A stretch of 38,621 nucleotides of DNA from Sinomonas sp. ASV322 (lineage in GTDB: Bacteria; Actinomycetota; Actinomycetes; Actinomycetales; Micrococcaceae): the NCBI RefSeq assembly GCF_030908245.1, contig NZ_JAVFJJ010000024.1, positions 1-38,621 on the forward strand, read 5' to 3'. Of the stretch, positions 25,022 to 31,124 are shown in pieces. The notes below the pieces were generated by a model, which did no database searches, was not told where the DNA came from, and was given only the letters and a program-made list of their open reading frames with translations. Position numbers and translations under genes: made by a program. Positions within the stretch are counted from its first letter, which is position 1. Each line of letters starts with the position of its first letter.

Positions 25022-26176
25022 TCACTCGGCGGCGAGGAAGTCGAGCGCGATCTGCACCTCGAGCCGGGCGCCGTCGATGAGCGCGGACTCCTTGACGTTG
25101 AACTTGGGATGGTGGTTCTGGAACGGGAAGCCTTCGGACTCGTCCCCGCCGCCGAAGAAGATGAAGCAGCCGGGCACGCGGGCCGCGTAGACGGAGAAGT
25201 CCTCGCTCGCGCTCGTACCCGGGCCCCACGCGACCCGGTCCTCTCCGAGGGCCGTCGCCGCGGCGCCGAACGCGAGCTCGGCCGCGCCGTCGTCCTGCTG
25301 GATGGCCTCGTAGCCGGGCTCCCAATCGAGCGTGTAGGTGGCGCCGTGCACGGCGCACACGCCCGCTATGATCTCGCGCACGCGGCGCCCCACGGTCTCG
25401 CGGTCCTCGGGATTGGTCGTGCGGACGGATAGTGCGAGATGAGCCGTGTCCGGGATGATGTTGGGCGCCTCACCCGAGTTGAAGCTCCCGACCGTCACGA
25501 CCGCGAAATGGTCCGGCGCGATGGACCGCGACACGACCGTCTGGAGTGCGAGGACGATCTCGGAACCGACCACCACGGGATCGATGCCGTGCTGGGGCAT
25601 CGATCCGTGCGAGCCCCTGCCCTGGATGGTGAGCATCCCGCCGTCGTACGCCGTCGAGGCGGCCCCGCGCGCAATGGTGACCGTCCCGGCCTTCTGGTTC
25701 ATGACGTGGAGCCCGAACACGCCGTCGACGCCGCCAAGTGCGCCCGCCGCGACGATTTCGACCGCGCCGCCGGGCGGATGCTCCTCGGCGTGCTGGAAGA
25801 GGAACGTTACGTTCCCCGCGAGCTCGTCGCGCAGGCCCGCGAGCGTCTTCGCGGCGGCGAGCAGCATGGCCGTGTGCGTGTCGTGCCCGCACGCGTGCAT
25901 GACGCCGGGGACCTTCGACGAGAAGGGCTCCCCCGTCTCCTCCTCCACGGGAAGCGCGTCCATGTCGGCGCGCAGCGCCACCGTCCGCCCGGGCCGAGCG
26001 CCGCGAAGGAGGCCGACCACGCTCGTGGGCGTGGGCCGGGTCACCTCGATCCCGTAGCCCTCGAGGAGCTCCGCGACGAGGCCCGACGTGCGGGTCTCGT
26101 GGAAGCCCAGCTCGGGGTTGGCGTGGATGTCTCGCCGCCAGGCGATGAGGGCGTCTTCGTCGATCTCCCAGTTCAC
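25022..26176 (-). CDS. M20-family amidohydrolase
   Basis: A 384-residue metallo-amidohydrolase of the M20D group (hippurate, IAA-amino acid and N-acyl-amino acid hydrolases). Metal ligands and catalytic residues are visible: ADMDALP (D73), ACGHDTH (C96, H98), EEHPPGG (E131, E132), GLHVMN, and NHHPKF near the C-terminus. The middle has the lid or dimerisation domain (GSHGSMPQHGIDP). GTG 26176 follows TAGGTT by seven bases on the minus strand, so it can be transcribed leaderless from its own promoter 25 nt after lpdA. Neighbouring lpdA, PNP and phosphomannomutase genes repeat the M. tuberculosis Rv3303c-Rv3308 arrangement, where amiA1 and amiB1 hold this place. Confidence 0.9.
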   Translation of the reverse strand: MNWEIDEDALIAWRRDIHANPELGFHETRTSGLVAELLEGYGIEVTRPTPTSVVGLLRGARPGRTVALRADMDALPVEEETGEPFSSKVPGVMHACGHDTHTAMLLAAAKTLAGLRDELAGNVTFLFQHAEEHPPGGAVEIVAAGALGGVDGVFGLHVMNQKAGTVTIARGAASTAYDGGMLTIQGRGSHGSMPQHGIDPVVVGSEIVLALQTVVSRSIAPDHFAVVTVGSFNSGEAPNIIPDTAHLALSVRTTNPEDRETVGRRVREIIAGVCAVHGATYTLDWEPGYEAIQQDDGAAELAFGAAATALGEDRVAWGPGTSASEDFSVYAARVPGCFIFFGGGDESEGFPFQNHHPKFNVKESALIDGARLEVQIALDFLAAE

Positions 26177-26183
26177 GCACCCC

Positions 26184-26189
26184 AACCTA
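26184..26189 (-). promoter_or_regulatory. -10 box of the M20 hydrolase gene
   Basis: Minus-strand TAGGTT, seven bases before GTG 26176, overlapping the end of lpdA's spacer. Fits leaderless transcription. Confidence 0.45.
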
Positions 26190-26201
26190 CGCCCGAACGC
26201 G

Positions 26202-27605
26202 CTACATGTGGACGTGCAGCCTCCGCGCGGCCTCCGAGATCGAGCCGGAGAGCGAGGGGTAGACCGCGTACGTCGCGGCGACGTCGTCGACGTGGAGGCT
26301 CTGCTCGACCGCGATGGCGAGGCCGAAGATGAGCTCCGACGCGTTCGAGCCCATGACGACGGCGCCGATCACCGTGCCGGTGCCCTTGCGCGCGATGATC
26401 TTGACGAAGCCGTCCGTCGTGTTGCGCATCTTGGCGCGCGCGTTGCTCTTGAGGCGCAGCGTCACGATGTCGCCCGCGACCTTTCCGCTCGTCACGTCCG
26501 ACTCCGAGACGCCCACCGAGGCGATCTCCGGTGACGTGAAGATGTTCGAGGCGACGTGGTTGAGGTTGAGCGGCAGGACGCGGTCGCCGAGGAAGTGGGC
26601 GACGGCGATGCGCCCCTGCATCGCAGCGACCGACGCGAGCGCGAGGACGCCGGTGCAGTCCCCCGCGGCGTAGACGTTGATCGCGGTCGTGCGGGAGACG
26701 CCGTCGACCTTGATGTGCCCGCTCTCGGAGAGCGCGATGCCGGCCTCCTCGAGCCCGATCCCCTCCGTGTTCGGGATCGAGCCGACGCACACGAGGCAGT
26801 GCGAGCCCGTCACCTTGGTGCCGTCGCCGAGGACGACGGCGACGCCGTCGCCCGTGCGCTCGACGGCGGCCGCGCGCGAGCGCGAGAGGACGTTGACGCC
26901 GCGCCGCGCGAAGACCTTCTCGAGCAGCTCGGCGCCGTCCTCGTCCGAGCCCGGCAGGACGCGGTCGCGCGAGGACACGAGCGTGACCTTGGCGCCGAGG
27001 CCGTTGTACGCGGACGCGAATTCGGCGCCCGTGACGCCCGAGCCGACGACGATGAGGTGCTCGGGGAGCTCGTCGAGCGAGTAGATCTGGGTCCAGTTGA
27101 GGATGCGCTCGCCGTCGAACTTGGCGGTCGGCAGCTCGCGCGGGTGGGCACCCACGGCGAGGATCACGGCGTCGGCCTCGATGGTCTCGACCCCCGAATC
27201 GGTCGTCGCCTCGATCGTGTGGGGGGCCACGAGGCGGCCGCTCCCGTCGACGATGCGCACCCCGAGGTGCTCGAGCCCGGCCCGGATGTCCTGCGACTGC
27301 TGGCGCGCGAGGCCGAGGAGGCGCCCGTTGATCGAGCGGAGGTCGGCGTGCTTGATGAGTGCGCCGTCGGTGTGGCCGAGGTGGATGCCGAGCGCGGCGG
27401 CCTCCTCGACGCGGGTCATGAGGTCCGAGGACGCGATGAGGGTCTTCGACGGGACGACGTCGGTGAGGACGGCCGAGCCGCCGAGGCCGGCTCGCTCGAC
27501 GATCGTCACGCGCGCGCCCAAGGACGCCGCGACGGACGCGGCTTCGTAACCGCCCGGCCCGCCGCCGAGGATCGCGATGTGGGGCACGCTGAAATCGGGA
27601 TTCAT
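26202..27605 (-). CDS. lpdA: NAD(P)H-quinone dehydrogenase, LpdA-type flavoprotein
   Basis: A 467-residue class I pyridine-nucleotide-disulfide oxidoreductase fold: FAD site HIAILGGGPGGYEAA, NAD(P) site LIVVGSGVTGAEFAS, YAAGDCTG, and the C-terminal dimerisation domain ending AARRLHVHM. The redox disulfide that lipoamide dehydrogenases carry after the FAD motif (GGxCxNxGCxPSK) is absent: the stretch reads GGSAVLTDVVPSK with no Cys. This matches the LpdA (Rv3303c) group, which reduces quinones with NAD(P)H rather than lipoamide. ATG 27605 is chosen; GTGs at 27611 and 27617 are alternatives. It is divergent from PNP. Confidence 0.88.
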   Translation of the reverse strand: MNPDFSVPHIAILGGGPGGYEAASVAASLGARVTIVERAGLGGSAVLTDVVPSKTLIASSDLMTRVEEAAALGIHLGHTDGALIKHADLRSINGRLLGLARQQSQDIRAGLEHLGVRIVDGSGRLVAPHTIEATTDSGVETIEADAVILAVGAHPRELPTAKFDGERILNWTQIYSLDELPEHLIVVGSGVTGAEFASAYNGLGAKVTLVSSRDRVLPGSDEDGAELLEKVFARRGVNVLSRSRAAAVERTGDGVAVVLGDGTKVTGSHCLVCVGSIPNTEGIGLEEAGIALSESGHIKVDGVSRTTAINVYAAGDCTGVLALASVAAMQGRIAVAHFLGDRVLPLNLNHVASNIFTSPEIASVGVSESDVTSGKVAGDIVTLRLKSNARAKMRNTTDGFVKIIARKGTGTVIGAVVMGSNASELIFGLAIAVEQSLHVDDVAATYAVYPSLSGSISEAARRLHVHM

Positions 27606-27722
27606 CGTCACGGACACCCATTCTGCCCCGCCGGGTGGCCCCGCCACCACTGCGTGGGTCACTCGCCCCCGTGATCTGCGGCACCGACGTGTGCGAGGCG
27701 TGCCACGGCGGGCCCCGATTGA

Positions 27723-27728
27723 TAGGTT
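27723..27728 (+). promoter_or_regulatory. -10 box of the PNP gene
   Basis: TAGGTT, seven bases before GTG 27736, with no ribosome binding site between them; leaderless. Confidence 0.55.
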
Positions 27729-27735
27729 CTATCCT

Positions 27736-28554
27736 GTGACGACTTCCGAGGTGACGACTTCCGATCCCTTCGTGCTCGCCCAGGCGGCGGCCGACCACAT
27801 CGCGCAGGCCACCGGCGTGGCGTCGCACGACATCGCCCTCGTGCTCGGCTCCGGCTGGGGCGCGGCGGCCGACCTCATCGGTGAGGTCACCGCCACGCTG
27901 CCCGCGAACGAGGTTCCCGGCTTCTCCTCCCCTGCCGTGGAAGGCCATGTCGGCACGATCCGCTCGGTCCTCACGCGGGAGGGCAAGCGCGCGCTCGTGC
28001 TCGGGGCCCGCACCCACTACTACGAGGGCAAGGGCGTGCGTGCCGTCGTGCACGGCGTCCGCACCGCTGCGGCGGCAGGGTGCCGCGTCCTCGTGCTCAC
28101 GAACGGCTGCGGCGGGCTCAACCCCGCGTGGACGCCGGGCACGCCGGTGCTCATCCGCGACCACATCAACCTCACGGCCACGTCCCCGCTCGAGGGCCCG
28201 ACGTTCGTGGACCTCACGGACCTCTACTCGAGCCGCCTGCGGGGCCTGGCCCGCGAGGTCGACCCGACGCTCGACGAGGGCGTGTACGCCCAGTTCACGG
28301 GCCCGCACTACGAGACGCCCGCCGAGGTGCAGTACGCGAAGCGGATCGGCGCCGATCTTGTGGGCATGTCGACCGCGCTCGAGGCGATCGCCGCGCGCCA
28401 CGCGGGCCTCGAGGTGTTCGGAATCTCGCTCGTGACGAACCTCGCGGCGGGGATCAGCCCCACGCCGCTGAGCCACGAAGAGGTCATCGAGGCCGGACGC
28501 GCCGCGGGTCCGCGGATCTCGCGCCTGCTCGCCGATGTCATCGCGAAGATCTGA
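27736..28554 (+). CDS. punA: Purine-nucleoside phosphorylase (trimeric type)
   Basis: A 272-residue phosphorylase splitting (deoxy)inosine and guanosine to base and (deoxy)ribose-1-phosphate. Seen: phosphate loop LVLGSGWG, RTHYYEGKG, TNGCGGLN, the GPHYETPAE region and the MSTALEAIAARH stretch with the purine-site residues near VTNLAAG. The frame is open upstream but TAGGTT plus seven bases fixes GTG 27736. The first ten codons are a 15-nt tandem duplication (GTGACGACTTCCGAG twice, then GAT), giving VTTSEVTTSD. It is followed 13 nt later by the phosphohexomutase; with deoC at 36227 the window covers much of a nucleoside salvage route. Confidence 0.93.
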   Translation: MTTSEVTTSDPFVLAQAAADHIAQATGVASHDIALVLGSGWGAAADLIGEVTATLPANEVPGFSSPAVEGHVGTIRSVLTREGKRALVLGARTHYYEGKGVRAVVHGVRTAAAAGCRVLVLTNGCGGLNPAWTPGTPVLIRDHINLTATSPLEGPTFVDLTDLYSSRLRGLAREVDPTLDEGVYAQFTGPHYETPAEVQYAKRIGADLVGMSTALEAIAARHAGLEVFGISLVTNLAAGISPTPLSHEEVIEAGRAAGPRISRLLADVIAKI

Positions 28555-28567
28555 GGCCGATCACGTG

Positions 28568-30352
28568 ATGAGCTCGCTTCCCGATGGCTTCGAGGACCTG
28601 CGCGCGAGCGCAGAGGCCTGGGCGGATGCCGACCCGGATCCGGAGACCGCCGAACAGCTCCGCGGCCTCCTCGCCCAGGCGGGCGAGGGCCACGCCGCGG
28701 CGCTCCAGGAACTCGCCGATGCGTTCGCCGGGTCTCTCCAGTTCGGCACCGCGGGGCTCCGCGCTGCGCTGGGTCCGGGGCCGAACCGCATGAACCGAGT
28801 CGTCGTGCGCCGGGCGGCGGCGGGCCTCGCCGCGTTCCTCGCGCAGCGCGTGGGTGGGCCTGCGCAGGGCGCGGGCACGCCGGCGCGTAGCGCGGGCGAA
28901 GCCGAAAACACTCGGCGGCCGCGCGCCGTCGTCGGCTTCGACGCGCGCAAGAACTCGGACGTCTTCGCCCTCGACACGGCCGCAATCTTCACGGCCGCGG
29001 GCATCGAGACCTTCCTCATGCCGGCACCGCTGCCGACGCCCGTCCTCGCCTACGCGCTGCGGGCGCTCGGCTGCGATGCCGGCGTCATGGTGACGGCGAG
29101 CCACAATCCGCCGCAGGACAACGGCTACAAGGTCTACCTCGGCGGGCGGGCGGCCGACGACGCCGGACGCGGCGCGCAGATCGTCTCGCCGGTCGACGGC
29201 GAGATCGCCGCGCTCATCGGCGCCGTCGGACCCATCGCCGGCGTCCCGCTCGCCGAGTCGGGGTGGACCGTGCTCTCGCCGGACATCGCCGCGGACTACC
29301 GCTCCGCCGTCGTCGGCCTCGCGCGCCCGGACCTCTTCCCGGCCCGCAACCTCCGAATCGTGCTCACGCCGCTGCACGGGGTCGGCGGGTCGACGGCGCT
29401 CGACGTCCTGCGCGAGGCGGGCTTCACGGATGTCACGCTCGTCGCCGAGCAGGCCGAGCCGGACCCCGCGTTCCCGACCGTCGCGTTCCCGAATCCCGAG
29501 GAGCCCGGGGCGCTCGACCTCGCGCTCGAGACCGCCCGCGAGCTCGGAGCGGACCTCGTGCTCGCGAACGATCCCGACGCGGACCGCTGCGCCGTCGCCG
29601 CCCTCGACCCCGAGACCGGGGAATGGCGCATGCTCCGCGGCGACGAGGTCGGCGCCCTCTTGGGCGCGCACATCGTGCGCCGCCTCGAGGCGGAGGGCAG
29701 CGCGAGCGATACGGCGGTCTTCGCGAACTCGATCGTCTCGTCGCGGCTCCTGGGCGACATCGCGAGGGCAGCGGGCCTGGCCCACCGCGAGACGCTCACG
29801 GGCTTCAAGTGGATCTCGCGCGTCCCGGGCCTCGCGTACGGCTACGAGGAGGCACTCGGGTACTGCGTCGCGCCGGAGCTCGTCAAGGACAAGGACGGCA
29901 TCTCGGCCGCGCTCCTCGTCGCCGAGCTCGCTGCGGACGCGAAGGCGCAGGGCCAGAGCCTCTTCGGCCGGCTCGACGCCCTCCACGTCCTCCACGGCGT
30001 GCACATCACAGACCAGCTGAGCGTGCGCGTCGCCGACCTCGGGCTGCTCGACGCCATGATGGTGCGGCTGCGCCAGGACCCGCCGGCAGCATTCGCCGAC
30101 TCCCCTGTCGAAACAGCGGTGGACCTCTCGATCGGCTCGGACGATCTACCGCCGACCGAGGGTCTCCTGTGGGTCACGCGGGACGCGACTCGCGTCATCG
30201 TGCGCCCGAGCGGCACCGAGCCGAAGCTCAAGTGCTATCTCGAGGTCATTCGGCCGGTCGACTCGTCCGCAGAGCTCGCCGCGGAGCGGCAGGCCGCGCG
30301 CCAGACGATGGACGCTGCACTCGAGGACGTCCGCGAGGCGCTCGGACTCTAG
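28568..30352 (+). CDS. pmmB: Phosphomannomutase/phosphoglucomutase family phospho-sugar mutase
   Basis: A 594-residue alpha-D-phosphohexomutase. The four-domain landmarks are present: LQFGTAGLRAALGPG near 60, the phosphoserine loop TASHNP (S178), the metal loop DPDADR (D335, D337, D339), the sugar-binding GYEEALGYCV, and the C-terminal phosphate site RPSGTEPKLKCYLEV. It may act on phosphohexoses, or on (deoxy)ribose-1-phosphate released by PNP, which would explain the pairing. Start ATG 28568 or the adjacent GTG 28565; GAGG lies upstream. Thirteen nucleotides separate it from the PNP stop. PNP-pmmB adjacency is conserved in M. tuberculosis (Rv3307-Rv3308). Confidence 0.9.
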   Translation: MSSLPDGFEDLRASAEAWADADPDPETAEQLRGLLAQAGEGHAAALQELADAFAGSLQFGTAGLRAALGPGPNRMNRVVVRRAAAGLAAFLAQRVGGPAQGAGTPARSAGEAENTRRPRAVVGFDARKNSDVFALDTAAIFTAAGIETFLMPAPLPTPVLAYALRALGCDAGVMVTASHNPPQDNGYKVYLGGRAADDAGRGAQIVSPVDGEIAALIGAVGPIAGVPLAESGWTVLSPDIAADYRSAVVGLARPDLFPARNLRIVLTPLHGVGGSTALDVLREAGFTDVTLVAEQAEPDPAFPTVAFPNPEEPGALDLALETARELGADLVLANDPDADRCAVAALDPETGEWRMLRGDEVGALLGAHIVRRLEAEGSASDTAVFANSIVSSRLLGDIARAAGLAHRETLTGFKWISRVPGLAYGYEEALGYCVAPELVKDKDGISAALLVAELAADAKAQGQSLFGRLDALHVLHGVHITDQLSVRVADLGLLDAMMVRLRQDPPAAFADSPVETAVDLSIGSDDLPPTEGLLWVTRDATRVIVRPSGTEPKLKCYLEVIRPVDSSAELAAERQAARQTMDAALEDVREALGL

Positions 30353-30384
30353 CGCCACGCGAATCGGGGCCGCCCGGGCAATCG

Positions 30385-30478
30385 CGCCGGTTGGCCGCAA
30401 AGGCGCCGGTTGACCGCAGATCCGCCGGTTATGCCCGGCGGATCTGCGTTTCGTCGGCGACGATGCGGCAAACCGGCG
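30385..30478. repeat. 19-nt phased CGCCGGTT repeats
   Basis: CGCCGGTT begins at 30385, 30404 and 30423 (19-nt steps), with one inverted AACCGGCG at 30471. The third copy forms part of the terminator hairpin 30416-30447. It lies between the convergent pmmB and nirD genes. Confidence 0.8.
30416..30447. terminator. Bidirectional terminator between pmmB and nirD
   Basis: A perfect 13-bp stem GCAGATCCGCCGG/CCGGCGGATCTGC with a 6-nt loop, followed by GTTTCGT on the plus strand. It serves two genes that converge here. Confidence 0.85.
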
Positions 30479-30510
30479 GAACTGTGCCGCGGCGGCCTGG
30501 GCGGCGAAGC

Positions 30511-30915
30511 TCAGGCGGCGATCTGGACGATCCCGTCCACGACGCGGGCAGGGAACGCCGCAAGCGGCGCGCCCTCGCCGTCGAGCCGCTCGCCCGTGCG
30601 CAGGTCGTAGACCTGCTTGTGGAGCGGCGAGGCGATGGTCGGGCGGTCTCCGCGCGAGCCGACGATTCCGCGGGCCATGACGTGGGCCTCGGTGGCGGGA
30701 TCGCGCTGGTCGACGGCGAAGACCTCGCCCGTGGAGAGCCGGAACAACGCGATCTGACGCCCGTCCAGCAACGCTGCTTCGCCCCATTCGGGCTCGAGGT
30801 CGCTCAGATTGCACACGCTGCGCCACGTCGGCAGGACTCGCACTGCCGAGGCTTCGAGACCGTCGAGGTCATTGAGCGCCGGGGAGCCGACTGGTGAAGG
30901 AGCTGTGATCGACAT
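30511..30915 (-). CDS. nirD: Nitrite reductase small subunit, NirD
   Basis: A 134-residue protein with the Rieske-like beta fold of NirD (VCNLSDLEPEWGEAALLDGRQ in part, then QIALFR, VFAVDQRDP, SPLHKQVYDLRTGE). The Cys-His pairs that bind a Rieske cluster are missing (DQRDPATEAH, SPLHKQ), as in other NirD proteins, so it carries no iron-sulfur centre and supports NirB structurally. ATG 30915 follows a minus-strand TAGCGT by six bases (leaderless). Unusually it is divergent from nirB rather than downstream of it, and shares with it a region with two GlnR-like boxes. Confidence 0.9.
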   Translation of the reverse strand: MSITAPSPVGSPALNDLDGLEASAVRVLPTWRSVCNLSDLEPEWGEAALLDGRQIALFRLSTGEVFAVDQRDPATEAHVMARGIVGSRGDRPTIASPLHKQVYDLRTGERLDGEGAPLAAFPARVVDGIVQIAA

Positions 30916-30921
30916 GCTTCA

Positions 30922-30927
30922 ACGCTA
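30922..30927 (-). promoter_or_regulatory. -10 box of nirD
   Basis: Minus-strand TAGCGT, six bases before ATG 30915; the same hexamer serves as the narK -10 candidate. Confidence 0.5.
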
Positions 30928-30960
30928 CGGAGGAACGCGTTTCACCCGGGTTGACCTTGT

Positions 30961-31043
30961 GTCACGCGAAAGTAAAACCGGCCTCACCGATCACGAAACA
31001 CGTCCGTGACCGTGAAGTTAATCGGCCGTTACACCGGGGCAAC
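30961..31043. promoter_or_regulatory. Two GlnR-like boxes between nirD and nirB
   Basis: On an 11-bp grid: box 1 GTCAC (30961), GTAAA (30972), CTCAC (30983), CGAAA (30994); box 2 GTGAC (31006), GTTAA (31017), GTTAC (31028), GCAAC (31039). Box 2 fits the pattern GTnAC-n6-GaAAc repeated twice well; box 1 less well. Box 1 sits on the nirD side and box 2 about 22 bp upstream of the nirB -10, as expected for activator sites. Confidence 0.6.
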
Positions 31044-31064
31044 TGAGGTGAAATCGCGCATTCC

Positions 31065-31070
31065 TACGCT
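31065..31070 (+). promoter_or_regulatory. -10 box of nirB
   Basis: TACGCT, with the transcription start expected near 31077. That would exclude ATG 31074 and leave a leader of about 48 nt with GGAAGG before GTG 31125. Confidence 0.45.
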
Positions 31071-31124
31071 GGAATGAGTCCCCCGCCGCCACGCTCGGCG
31101 CCTCTTCGACGGAAGGTCTCCCCC

